The notes beneath the pieces are model-generated. The model searched no databases. It worked only from the letters and a program-made list of their open reading frames with translations, and was not told the DNA's origin. Positions 5,982-15,098 of a stretch of 64,000 nt of DNA are shown in pieces; within the stretch, counting starts at the first letter, position 1; every line of letters begins with the position of its first letter. Source of the stretch: Actinomyces sp. oral taxon 414 (GTDB lineage Bacteria > Actinomycetota > Actinomycetes > Actinomycetales > Actinomycetaceae); assembly GCF_001278845.1 (NCBI RefSeq), contig NZ_CP012590.1, positions 3,162,001 to 3,226,000 on the forward strand. The letters run 5' to 3'. Made by a program: the position numbers and the translations under genes.

Positions 5982-8900
5982 TCAGGACGGCTTCTCGGCC
6001 GCGGCCTTGGTCGCCCTGCCCGCGGCCTTCGGCCTCCCGGACGTCGCCTTGGCCGACTTCTCCGCCGCGGCCGTGGTCTTCTTGGCCGACGACTTGGCCG
6101 TCTTGGCCGACGTCCTGGTCGTCTTAGTCGTCTTGGCCGTCTTCTTGCGGGTCGTGCGCTTCTTGACGGGGCCCTTGGCGCGCTTCTCCGCCAGCAGCTC
6201 GTAGGCGCGCTCGGGAGTCACCGTCGCCGGGTCGTCGCCGCGGCGCAGCGTCACATTCGTGACGCCGTCGGTGAAGTAAGGGCCGAAGCGCCCGTCCTTA
6301 ATGACCACCGGGCGCCCGGACTCCGGGTCCGTCCCCAGCTCGCGCAGCGGCCCGCGCGCGGCCGCCTGGCCGCGGCGCCGCTTGGGCTGCGCGAAGAGCT
6401 CCAGGGCCTGCTCCAGCGTCACCGTGAACAGCTCCTCCTCGGTCTCCAGGGAGCGCGAATCCGTGCCCTTCTTCAAGTACGGCCCGTAGCGGCCGTTGTG
6501 GGCGGTGATGTCCACGCCCTCGGCGTCGCGGCCCACCACGCGCGGCAGGCTCAGCAGGTCAAGGGCCTGCTCCAGGGTCACCGTCGACAGATCCATGCTC
6601 TTGAACAGGGAGGCCGTGCGGGGCTTGGGGGCGGCCGTCTTCCGCGTCCCGCGCCTTTTCGCCCCGGTCGTTCCGGTCGCCCCGGTCGACTTGGTCCGCC
6701 CGGTCGACCCGGCGCCCTGCGCGTCCCGCGCCGTCTCCGCGCCGCCCTCCGCCGCGGGCTCGGGCAGGACCTCGGTGACGTAGGGCCCGTAGCGCCCGTC
6801 CTTGGCGACGATCGTGCGCCCGGTGGCCGGGTCGGTCCCCAGCTCGCGGCCGTCGTCGGCGGCCCGGGCGAACAGCTCGCGCGCCCTGGCCACGGTCAGC
6901 TCGTCGGGGGCGATGTCGGCGGGCACATTGGCGCGCTTGCCCTCCGCATCCTCCAGGTAGGGCCCGTAGCGGCCCACGCGCAGGGTGATGCCCTCGCCAA
7001 TCTCTATGGAGTTGATGGCGCGGGCGTCGATCTCGCCCAGGTTCTCCACCATGGCCTTCAGACCCTGTTCGGCCTCGGCGGCGACCACGTCGTCGGCCGC
7101 GAGAGCGCCGGTCGAGCGCGCCCGGTCCCCGAAGTAGAAGCGGGTGAGCCAGGCGACCCGGTCCTCCCGCCCGGCGGCAATGCGGTCGAGATCGGCCTCC
7201 ATGGAGGCGGTGAAGTCGTAGTCGACCAGCTCGGCGAAATTCTCCTCCAGCAGCCGGGTGACCGCGAAGGCCAGCCAGGTCGGCACGAGGGCCTGGCCGC
7301 GGTGGTCGACGTAGCCGCGGTCGGCGATGGTGGACATGATGGACGCGTAGGTCGAGGGCCGGCCGATCTCGCGCTCCTCCAGCGCCTTGACCAGGGAGGC
7401 CTCGGTGTAGCGCGGTGGCGGGGTGGTCTCGTGGCCGGCGGCCTCGGAGCCCAGGGCGGCGAGCTCCTCCCCGGCGCTCATCGCCGGCAGGCGCGCGTCC
7501 CCGCCGTCCCGCCCCTGCCCCCGTCCGCCGGCGGACTCGGATTCGTAGCGCTCGGCGTCGCGCCCCTCCTCGTAGGCGGCGAGGAATCCGCGGAAGGTGA
7601 TGACGGTGCCCGAGGCCGTGAAGTCGGCGGTGGAGAAGGACCGGTCCGCGTCCGCGCTGGCGCCGGGGGCGGGGGCGCTGGCGCTCCGCTGCGCGCCGGC
7701 GCTCCGATCGGCGCCCGAACCGGCCCCGGTCAGCGGCACCTCCACGTGGACGGTGGCGGTGGAGCCGACGGCGTCGGCCATCTGCGAGGCGACCGTGCGC
7801 TTCCAGATGAGCTCGTAGAGGCGGAACTGGGATCCGGTCAGGGAGCCGGCGACCTGCGCCGGAGTGCGGAAATGATCGCCGGCGGGGCGGATCGCCTCGT
7901 GCGCCTCCTGGGCGTTCTTGGCCCGCGTGGCGTAGACGCGCGGCTTGGCGGGCACGTACTCGGCCCCGTAGAGCTCGGCCGCCTGGGCGCGGGCGGCCGC
8001 CACGGCCTGCCCGGACAGGACCGTGGAGTCGGTGCGCATATAGGTGATGAAGCCGTTCTCATACAGGCCCTGGGCCACCCGCATGGTCTCGCGCGGGTTC
8101 ATGCGCAGCTTGCGGGAGGCCTCCTGCTGGAGGGTGGAGGTGGTGAAGGGCGCGGCCGGCCGACGCCGGTAGGGCTTGTCCTCCACGCCGCTCACCCGCG
8201 GACGCGAGCGCATGACGGCATCGGCCACGGCCCTAGCCCCGGCCTCGTGCAGGTGGACGACGGCGGCCTTGACAGCGGCGGGTCGCAGCGCGCCAGCGTC
8301 GGTGAAGTCCCGACCGGTGGCCACCCGGCGCCCGTCGAGGGAGGTCAGGCGGGCGGTGAAGGGCGTCCCGGCAGGCTCGTCGGTTCCATCGGCGCCGCCG
8401 GCCCCGGCCCCGCCGACGACGTCGGCGGCCCCGTCGACATCGGCGGTGGCGCCGGTCCCGGCCCCGCCACCGGCCCCGGCCCCGGCGGCGAGCCGGGCCT
8501 CGACCCCCCAGTAGCCGGCGGTCACGAAGGCCATGCGCTCGCGCTCGCGCTCGACCACCAGGCGCGTGGCCACGGACTGCACCCGCCCGGCGGACAGGCC
8601 GGCGCGGACCTTGCGCCATAGCACCGGGCTGATCTCGTAGCCGACGAGCCGGTCGAGGATGCGGCGGGTCTCCTGGGCGTCGACGCGATCGGTGTCGATG
8701 TCGCGGGTGGTTCCCAGCGCCCGGGTGACGGCCTCCTTGGTAATCTCCGTGAAGGTCATCCTGCGGACCGGCACGGTGGGCTTGAGGACCTCCTTGAGGT
8801 GCCAGGCGATGGCCTCGCCCTCGCGGTCGTCGTCGGTGGCCAGGTAGAGCTCGTCGGCGTTCTTCAGCGCCCTCCTCAGTTGGGCGACGGTCTTCTTCTT

Positions 8901-9116
8901 GTCCGGGTTGATGACGTAGTAGGGCTTGAAGCCGTCCTCGACGTCGACGGCGAACTTGCCGTAGGGCCCCTTCTTCTGCGCGGCGGGCAGCTCGGAGGGC
9001 TGGGCGAGGTCGCGGATGTGCCCGACGGAGGCCTCGACGTCGAAGTCGGGTCCGAGGTAGCCCGCAATAGACCTGACCTTGTTGGGGGACTCGACGATAA
9101 CGAGCTTGGTGGACAC
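5982..9116 (-). CDS. topA: DNA topoisomerase I (type IA)
   Basis: 1044 aa, from MSTKLVIVESPNKVRSIAGY. It relaxes negative supercoils by passing one strand through a transient break. The TOPRIM domain is N-terminal (VIVESPNK, YLATDDDREGEAIAW, metal-binding acidic cluster). The catalytic Tyr is Y359 in GFITYMRTDST. The C-terminus has no zinc-finger cysteines; it has repeated GRYGPYxxx modules (about residues 660-930) and a Lys/Ala/Thr tail, as usual in actinobacteria. Two low-complexity inserts are unusual: Gly/Ala/Asp-rich at about 207-255 and Ser/Ala/Asp-rich at about 470-505. It is monocistronic by spacing; the nearest upstream gene on the strand is about 295 bp away. Confidence 0.97.
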   Translation of the reverse strand: MSTKLVIVESPNKVRSIAGYLGPDFDVEASVGHIRDLAQPSELPAAQKKGPYGKFAVDVEDGFKPYYVINPDKKKTVAQLRRALKNADELYLATDDDREGEAIAWHLKEVLKPTVPVRRMTFTEITKEAVTRALGTTRDIDTDRVDAQETRRILDRLVGYEISPVLWRKVRAGLSAGRVQSVATRLVVERERERMAFVTAGYWGVEARLAAGAGAGGGAGTGATADVDGAADVVGGAGAGGADGTDEPAGTPFTARLTSLDGRRVATGRDFTDAGALRPAAVKAAVVHLHEAGARAVADAVMRSRPRVSGVEDKPYRRRPAAPFTTSTLQQEASRKLRMNPRETMRVAQGLYENGFITYMRTDSTVLSGQAVAAARAQAAELYGAEYVPAKPRVYATRAKNAQEAHEAIRPAGDHFRTPAQVAGSLTGSQFRLYELIWKRTVASQMADAVGSTATVHVEVPLTGAGSGADRSAGAQRSASAPAPGASADADRSFSTADFTASGTVITFRGFLAAYEEGRDAERYESESAGGRGQGRDGGDARLPAMSAGEELAALGSEAAGHETTPPPRYTEASLVKALEEREIGRPSTYASIMSTIADRGYVDHRGQALVPTWLAFAVTRLLEENFAELVDYDFTASMEADLDRIAAGREDRVAWLTRFYFGDRARSTGALAADDVVAAEAEQGLKAMVENLGEIDARAINSIEIGEGITLRVGRYGPYLEDAEGKRANVPADIAPDELTVARARELFARAADDGRELGTDPATGRTIVAKDGRYGPYVTEVLPEPAAEGGAETARDAQGAGSTGRTKSTGATGTTGAKRRGTRKTAAPKPRTASLFKSMDLSTVTLEQALDLLSLPRVVGRDAEGVDITAHNGRYGPYLKKGTDSRSLETEEELFTVTLEQALELFAQPKRRRGQAAARGPLRELGTDPESGRPVVIKDGRFGPYFTDGVTNVTLRRGDDPATVTPERAYELLAEKRAKGPVKKRTTRKKTAKTTKTTRTSAKTAKSSAKKTTAAAEKSAKATSGRPKAAGRATKAAAEKPS

Positions 9117-9261
9117 GGCTGCCTTCCTCGGGTGCGGGTCCGACGGCGCGGACTGGGATCACGCGACGACGTGCGGATCGGGGGCACGCAGACTGTAACC
9201 CACGCCGGCCGCCGCCGCTGCCATATCCCGTAGCCACATGGCAGGACGGGCGGACACGCCG

Positions 9262-9310
9262 GGCCGGCCGGTGCGGCTCAGCAGATGCGCCGCACCGGGC
9301 CGGCCGGATC
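9262..9310 (-). terminator. GC-rich hairpin after the first PAS gene
   Basis: GGTGCGGC (9270-9277) pairs with GCCGCACC (9289-9296), with flanking GCCGGCC words that extend the stem. It lies in the 295-bp gap 9117-9411 between the PAS gene stop and topA; no gene is seen in this gap. No U tract is present, so termination is only suggested. Confidence 0.35.
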
Positions 9311-9411
9311 CCGACCGCGCCGGGCTCGCGCCTCGGCCGGCTCAGGGGTCGGCCGGCCCGACCCGGCCCGGCTCGGCCGGGCCCGCACCCCGGCCGGGCC
9401 GGGCCCGCGAA

Positions 9412-10734
9412 TCAGCCGATCTCGACGAGCAGGGAGCGCAGGTGCTCCAGACGCTGGGAGATGAGCTCCTCGTCGAAGGGCAGATGCAGCCCACGGCACT
9501 CGGCCGCCAAGGCGGCCAGGTCCCGCACCTCGGGGGTACCCCGCTCGGCCAGGGCCCGGGCCTCGGCCAGGACCTCGGCGGAGACCTTGCCGCCGCCGTC
9601 GCGGTCCACCCAACGGCGCAGGCGGATGACGGCGCGGTCGAGGGCGGGCGTGACCTCGCGCAGCTCGGAGTCCATGTCGGCCACGCCCTGCTCGACCTTC
9701 TTGCACAGCGGACCGAGCTGGGCGAAGCCCCCGTCCAGGGCCGCGCACAGGTCGTTCATGGAGCCGACGGGCTCCTCCTCGCTGCCGTCCAGGACGGAGC
9801 GGGCGAAGCGCCCCACCATGAGGGTGAGCAGGCGCATGAGGGCCACGGTGAAGCGCAGCTCCAGCACCAGCTCCTGCAGACCGGACATGCGCTCGGGCAG
9901 GCCCCGCAGCGCCGGGGTGACCTTCTCGGAGACCTCGATGATCTGGTAGGCCATCGCGTCGGCCTTGTCGGCCATCTTGAGCTCGCGCCCGCCCACCAGG
10001 CGCGCATAGGACTCGGTGCGACCGGCGACGTCGAGCATGACCCCCTTGGCGGCGGCCAGGGAGGTGAGCAGACGCAGGTACTCCTCGAGCTGGAAGACCA
10101 GGAGGTTGGTCTCCCTCTCGATCTGCCCGGCGATGGTGAGGATCTGGGTGACCGGGCCCTCCACGGCGGGCGGGGCGGGCACCCGCACGCCGGCGGAGAC
10201 CAGCGCGGAGACCTCGTGGGGCAGGGTCTCCAGGGTCATGGCGTGCAGGCTGCCGAAGCCCAGCGCGTCGAGCTCGCGGGTCAGCTCCTCGGCGCCCAGC
10301 TCGCCGACCCGCCGGCGCGAGGAGCCGCGGGCGGCGAATTCGCGCTCGCGGGAGCGGACCCGCCGGTAAACGGCCTGCACGGCCTCCTGCGTCTGGGTGT
10401 TCATCGGCTTGGTGCGCACCGACAGATAGCCGCCGGGGATGGGCACAATGGTGGCGAAAACCCGGTAGTCCAGGCCGTCGGCGGCGCGGTTGATCACGTA
10501 GGCGCACACGGGCAGACCCGCTTGGAGATCGGCCCACATGAGCTTGAAGACGCCGGCCGGCATGTCGAGGTGCCGGATGATGTTGTGGGGAGAGCGCATC
10601 AGCCTCTCGCGCGTGTACCTCGACAGCGTGTCGAAGGTGCGGTTCGACCGCTGAATGACCCCCTTCGCGTCCGTGGTCGAGAAGAAGATGTCATCGGGGT
10701 CGAAGAACCGCTCGTAGCCGATTTGCGACTCCAC
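9412..10734 (-). CDS. Soluble Aer-like PAS-domain protein (paralogue B)
   Basis: 440 aa. The N-terminal PAS domain (about residues 10-120) has FFSTTDAKGVIQRSNRTF, then SPHNIIRHLDMPAGVFKLMW and YLSVRTKPM, the arrangement of the FAD-binding PAS of the Aer redox receptor. No membrane segment, HAMP or methyl-accepting region follows. The remainder (about 130-440) is helical, with conserved blocks shared with the next gene (ETLPHEVSALVSAGVRVP, ILTIAGQIERETN, ALMRLLTLMVGRFA, LAALAAECRGLHLPFDEE). The two genes are tandem paralogues 61 bp apart. A redox- or ligand-sensing cytoplasmic role is inferred; the output partner is unknown. Confidence 0.75.
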   Translation of the reverse strand: MESQIGYERFFDPDDIFFSTTDAKGVIQRSNRTFDTLSRYTRERLMRSPHNIIRHLDMPAGVFKLMWADLQAGLPVCAYVINRAADGLDYRVFATIVPIPGGYLSVRTKPMNTQTQEAVQAVYRRVRSREREFAARGSSRRRVGELGAEELTRELDALGFGSLHAMTLETLPHEVSALVSAGVRVPAPPAVEGPVTQILTIAGQIERETNLLVFQLEEYLRLLTSLAAAKGVMLDVAGRTESYARLVGGRELKMADKADAMAYQIIEVSEKVTPALRGLPERMSGLQELVLELRFTVALMRLLTLMVGRFARSVLDGSEEEPVGSMNDLCAALDGGFAQLGPLCKKVEQGVADMDSELREVTPALDRAVIRLRRWVDRDGGGKVSAEVLAEARALAERGTPEVRDLAALAAECRGLHLPFDEELISQRLEHLRSLLVEIG

Positions 10735-10795
10735 CTCATACGCTCCTGACTACCTCGTGAGGACTAATGAAACACACCAAACCGCCAGCTGTCAG

Positions 10796-12148
10796 TTATA
10801 CCAGATCGCCAATGGCGTCGGCCACCGCCGCCATGGTGCCCTGCATCGCATCCGAGTTGTAAGAGAAGTCCAGGCCACGGCAGCGCGCGGCCAGGGTCGC
10901 CAGGGCCGACATCTCGGGGAACCCGGCCTCGGACAGGCGCTCCGCCTCGCCGAGCAGGGCCAGGACGTCGCCCTCGACCCCCTCGCGCAGCGAGGCGTGC
11001 TCGTCCTGCAGGGCGCGCAGCCAGCGGTCGAAGGGGCGGCGGGTCCGGTCCAGATCGGAGACGACCGAGCGCATGAGCTCGTCGAGCTCGTCGCTGCGGG
11101 TCACGATTTCGTTGCAAACCGGACCGATGTCCGCCAGGTCCTCCGCCAGGGCGTGGCTCAGCTCGGTCATGGCCCGCGGCACGTCGTCCTCGGTGCCATC
11201 GACGACGGCGGCCGCGTAGATGCCCAGCACGAGGGTGTGCAGGCGCATGAGGGAGGCGCGGAAACTCAGCTGCGCGACGGCGGACACGAGCGCGCCCACC
11301 GTGGAGGTCAGCCCCCCGAGCTGCTCGACGGCGCGGGCCGTGCGCTCCGAGACGCGCTCGGACACGTCAGGGACCGAGGATTCGGCGTCCTGACTGTCGA
11401 ACATGGCGACCAGCTCGCCCGTGCGCCGGGCCCGCCGGGTGATGGTGGGGGCCTGCTCCATCCAGCCGCCCAGGCCCGCGAGCAGCTCGCGGTAGCCGCC
11501 GACCTGGCCGACGAGGGTGTCGGAGTCGTGCTCAATGGTGCGCGCCAGCTCGAGGATGCGGTCGGCGGCGTCGTCGGACTCCTCGCGCACGGGCACCCGC
11601 ACGCCGGCGCGCAGGAGGAGCTGGGCCTCCTGCGGCAGGGTGGCCCGCCCGAAGGCGGACAGGCTCCCGTAGCCGAGGGTCTCGAGCTCGGCCAGGAGCG
11701 CCTGCGCGCCCCGCTCGGCGACCCTGCGCCTGGGCAGGCCCTGCGCGATGCACTCGCGCTCAATGGCGCGCACCCGCTGGTAGATCCCGCGAACGGTGGC
11801 GAAGGTGTCCTGGTCCAGCGGCTTGGTGCGCACCGAGACGTAGCCGTCCTCGACGGCGGTCACGGTGGCGAAGACCCAGTAGTCCAGGCCGTCGCCCGCC
11901 TTGTTGAGGACGTAGGTGCACACGGGCAGGCCGGCCTCGAGGTCGTCCCACATGAGTTTGAAGACTCCGGCCGGCATGTCGTCGTGGCGGATGATGTTGT
12001 GGGGGGCGCCTATCATCTCCTCGCGCGGATGGCGCGCCAGGGTGATGAAGGTGTTGTTGGCCCCACGGATGACACCCTTGGTGTCGGTGGTCGAGAAGAA
12101 GACGTCGTCGACGTCGAAGAGGCGCTCGTCGCCCTGAATGGTCTCCAT
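10796..12148 (-). CDS. Soluble Aer-like PAS-domain protein (paralogue A)
   Basis: 450 aa, upstream partner of the PAS pair. The PAS core FFSTTDTKGVIRGANNTF, APHNIIRHDDMPAGVFKLMW and YVSVRTKPLDQ matches the Aer-type flavin PAS, including the conserved Trp. The C-terminal helical part lacks transmembrane, kinase, GGDEF and methyl-acceptor motifs, and aligns by eye along its whole length with the downstream paralogue. No chemotaxis or flagellar gene is visible in the window. The pair is probably co-transcribed after an old tandem duplication. Confidence 0.75.
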   Translation of the reverse strand: METIQGDERLFDVDDVFFSTTDTKGVIRGANNTFITLARHPREEMIGAPHNIIRHDDMPAGVFKLMWDDLEAGLPVCTYVLNKAGDGLDYWVFATVTAVEDGYVSVRTKPLDQDTFATVRGIYQRVRAIERECIAQGLPRRRVAERGAQALLAELETLGYGSLSAFGRATLPQEAQLLLRAGVRVPVREESDDAADRILELARTIEHDSDTLVGQVGGYRELLAGLGGWMEQAPTITRRARRTGELVAMFDSQDAESSVPDVSERVSERTARAVEQLGGLTSTVGALVSAVAQLSFRASLMRLHTLVLGIYAAAVVDGTEDDVPRAMTELSHALAEDLADIGPVCNEIVTRSDELDELMRSVVSDLDRTRRPFDRWLRALQDEHASLREGVEGDVLALLGEAERLSEAGFPEMSALATLAARCRGLDFSYNSDAMQGTMAAVADAIGDLV

Positions 12149-12386
12149 GCGGTATCCGGACGGGTAGTAGGGATGGTGGGTCAGGCCTAAGACTGGTCGA
12201 GTCGCCGCGCCCGGTCCATGCCGAAATCGGCCCGGAAGGGCACAATCCGATTACAAGTGCGGCATCTCATAGCCAAGGCCTCATGCGCACAGTGTAAGGG
12301 TCCGGGCGGCGCAGTGGGGCCGGAGAGGCGAAGCCGCCCGCGGACGCACAGCGCAGTCACAGGCAATCCGTGTTCAATCCGGACCC

Positions 12387-13145
12387 ATGAGCACCTCCTC
12401 CACCGAGATCCTGACGCGCCCCGACGGCTCCCCCGTCCGGGTCCTGGTCGTCGACGACGAGCAGATGCTGGCAGACCTCCTCGCCTCGGCGCTGCGCTAC
12501 GAGGGCTGGGAGGTCGCCACCGCCGGCACCGGCATCGCCGCCGTGCGGATCGCCCGGGAGATCGAGCCCGACGTCGTCGTGCTCGACATCATGCTGCCCG
12601 ACTTCGACGGCCTGGAGGTCATGCGCCGCATCCACGGACACCAGCCGGCCGTCCCCGTCCTCTTCCTCACCGCCAAGGACGCGGTCGAGGATCGCGTGGC
12701 CGGACTGACCGCCGGGGGCGACGACTACGTCACCAAGCCCTTCTCCCTGGAGGAGGTCGTGGCCCGGTTGCGGGCCCTGCTGCGCCGCTCCGGGGCCAGC
12801 GCCGAGCGGGAGGACCACATTCTGAGCGTCGGGGACCTGACCATGGACGAGGACTCCCACGAGGTGTGGCGCGGCGAGGACTCGATCCACCTGACCGCCA
12901 CGGAGTTCGAGCTGCTGCGCTATCTCATGCGCAACCCGCGCCGCGTCCTGTCCAAGCCCCAGATCCTGGACCGGGTGTGGAACTACGACTTCGGCGGGCA
13001 GGCCAATATCGTCGAGCTCTACATCTCCTACCTGCGCCGCAAGATCGACAAGGGCCGTGAGCCCATGATCCACACCATGCGCGGGGTCGGCTACGTCCTC
13101 AAACCCGTCGAGCCGCCCCGCCCCGCCCCGAAGCAGGGCGCCTGA
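12387..13145 (+). CDS. OmpR-family response regulator (TcrX/MprA-like)
   Basis: 252 aa from MSTSSTEILTRPDG. The receiver has VLVVDDEQML, phospho-Asp D67 in VVVLDIMLPDFDG, and KPFSLEEV. The winged helix (LTATEFELLRYLMRN, VELYISYLRRKID, HTMRGVGYVLKP) is of OmpR type. It is 5 bp upstream of its kinase on the same strand. It resembles the actinobacterial TcrX/TrcR/MprA group; the exact orthologue cannot be fixed by eye. Confidence 0.92.
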   Translation: MSTSSTEILTRPDGSPVRVLVVDDEQMLADLLASALRYEGWEVATAGTGIAAVRIAREIEPDVVVLDIMLPDFDGLEVMRRIHGHQPAVPVLFLTAKDAVEDRVAGLTAGGDDYVTKPFSLEEVVARLRALLRRSGASAEREDHILSVGDLTMDEDSHEVWRGEDSIHLTATEFELLRYLMRNPRRVLSKPQILDRVWNYDFGGQANIVELYISYLRRKIDKGREPMIHTMRGVGYVLKPVEPPRPAPKQGA

Positions 13146-13150
13146 GCGCC

Positions 13151-15001
13151 GTGCCCGCCTGCTCCGATCCGGCGGTCCTACGGCGCAGTCTGCGCACCCG
13201 GCTCGTCGCCGGGGTCCTCGGCCTGGTCCTCATCACCTCCGCCCTTGTCGGCGCCTTCTCCACCCTCGCGCTGCGCCACACCCTTATGGAGCGCCTCGAC
13301 CAGAAGCTGGTCGCCGCCTCCGATCGCGCCGCCGCCCGCCGCCATGAGGCCGCCGACAAGAGCACCGGCGACGGCAGCCGCAAGGCGGACCAGTCCGACG
13401 GCCCCGTCGGAGCGGACAATCCCGATCATCCCGTGCCCGCGGGACTGGACGCCCCCGGGCAGTCCACCGGCACCCTGACCATTATCTCCTCCGGCGCCGC
13501 CGGATCCCCGACCGTCGCGGCCGGTTACATCGACTCGGGCGGCCTCTACCAGAGCCTGTCCGAGGCGGAGACCCGGGCGCTGCTCTCCCTGGAGCCCACG
13601 GGCGAGCCCGTGACCGTGACCATCTCCTCCCTCGGCGACTACCGGGTCGTGGCGAGCAAGGACTCCAAGAGCGGGGACCTCGTCGTGACGGGCCTGTCCA
13701 TGGCCGGCGACAACGCCCTCGTGCGCACCCAGCTGCTCATCGAGGTCATGATCGCGGTCCTGGGCGCCACCGCCGCCGCCCTGGCCGGACGGGCAATGGT
13801 CCGCTCCTCGCTGGCGCCCCTGGAGCGGGTCGCCGCCACCGCCGAGCGCGTCGCCTCCCAGCCCCTGGCCAGCGGCGAGGTGCGCATCCGCGAGCGCGTC
13901 GCGGACGCGGACCTGGACTCCTCCCAGGAGGTCGGTCAGGTGGGCGCGGCCCTCAATACGCTGCTGGGGCACGTCGAGGAGGCCCTGTCCGCCCGCCAGC
14001 GCAGCGAGACGCAGGTGCGCCAGTTCGTGGCCGACGCCTCCCACGAGCTGCGCACGCCGCTGGCCTCGATCCGCGGCTACACCGAGCTCATCGCCCGGGA
14101 GGGCGCGGACGCCGCTCTGCCCGAGGAGGCTACCCACGCCCTGGAGCGGGTCCACTCCGAGTCGGTGCGCATGACCGGCCTCGTGGAGGACCTGCTGCTG
14201 CTGGCGCGCCTGGATGCGGGGCGCGAGCTGCGCCGCGAGGAGGTCGATCTGCTGGGCGTCCTCCTGGATACGGTCGCCGACGCCCGCGCCGCCGGTTCGG
14301 ACCACGTCTGGGAGCTGGACCTGTCGGCGCTGGGGTCCGACGGCGGGGACGACGAGGACGGCGACGGCGCGGAGGACGAGGACGGCGGCGCGAAGGCCGG
14401 CGAGAGCGTGAAGGACGAGGCCGGCGGCGCGGAGAGCGCGAACGGCGAGGACGGCGCGGGCGACGCGGGCGGCGGGCCCCCGCTCGTGGTGGGCGACGAG
14501 GCGCGGCTGCGCCAGGTCCTGGTCAACCTCCTGGCCAACGCCCGCGTGCACACGCCGCCCGGCACGCGCGTGGTCACCCGGATCTTGCGCGGCCCGGGCG
14601 CGGCGGGCCCGGGCGTCGGTTCGGCCCCGGGCGCGGCGGGCCCGGGCGCGGCGCCGGGCGTCGACCCGGCTGCGGGCGGGGCCCCGGCGCGCGGCCCGGG
14701 CGCGGCGGGCGGCGGCGCGGCGCCGTCGGAGGCGGCGGGGGCCTGGGTCATCACCATTGGCGACGACGGGCCGGGCATTGACCCGGCCGTGCGCGGGCGC
14801 ATCTTCGAGCGCTTCGCCCGCGCGGACGTCTCGCGCGAGCGCCGCACCGGCTCGACGGGGCTGGGGATGAGCATCGCCCTGGCCATTGTCACGGCCCACC
14901 GCGGCGCGCTCACGGTGGATTCGGTGAGGGCCGGCGAGGATCCGGCCCGCCCGCAGGCCCACGGCACGACCTTCACCGTCACCCTGCCCGCCGCACCCTG
15001 A
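13151..15001 (+). CDS. Sensor histidine kinase with low-complexity inserts
   Basis: 616 aa from GTG 13151. Membrane segment 1 is about residues 17-40, then an extracytoplasmic region of about 150 residues, segment 2 at about 196-215, and HAMP at about 216-275. HisKA has FVADASHELRTPLASIRGY with H298. The ATPase N box (VLVNLLANARVHTPPG), GDDGPGIDP and GSTGLGMSI are intact. It is longer than usual kinases of this type because of an acidic Asp/Glu/Gly/Ala insert between HisKA and the N box (about 395-450) and a Gly/Ala/Pro insert just after the N box (about 480-535). It pairs with the upstream regulator. Confidence 0.92.
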   Translation: MPACSDPAVLRRSLRTRLVAGVLGLVLITSALVGAFSTLALRHTLMERLDQKLVAASDRAAARRHEAADKSTGDGSRKADQSDGPVGADNPDHPVPAGLDAPGQSTGTLTIISSGAAGSPTVAAGYIDSGGLYQSLSEAETRALLSLEPTGEPVTVTISSLGDYRVVASKDSKSGDLVVTGLSMAGDNALVRTQLLIEVMIAVLGATAAALAGRAMVRSSLAPLERVAATAERVASQPLASGEVRIRERVADADLDSSQEVGQVGAALNTLLGHVEEALSARQRSETQVRQFVADASHELRTPLASIRGYTELIAREGADAALPEEATHALERVHSESVRMTGLVEDLLLLARLDAGRELRREEVDLLGVLLDTVADARAAGSDHVWELDLSALGSDGGDDEDGDGAEDEDGGAKAGESVKDEAGGAESANGEDGAGDAGGGPPLVVGDEARLRQVLVNLLANARVHTPPGTRVVTRILRGPGAAGPGVGSAPGAAGPGAAPGVDPAAGGAPARGPGAAGGGAAPSEAAGAWVITIGDDGPGIDPAVRGRIFERFARADVSRERRTGSTGLGMSIALAIVTAHRGALTVDSVRAGEDPARPQAHGTTFTVTLPAAP

Positions 15002-15098
15002 CCGGGCCGCGCCCGGCCCGGCCGGACGGCGGGGCGGGCCGGCACGGCTGGCCCCAGGAGCGGGCGGGGGGCGATTCGCCCGGGCGGGCGGCGCCGGT

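Noticed and set aside
5766..8621. 951-aa plus-strand frame
   Set aside because: Antisense of topA; no family motifs, while the minus strand has the full topoisomerase signature.
13178..14962. 594-aa minus-strand frame
   Set aside because: Shadow of the sensor kinase on the plus strand.
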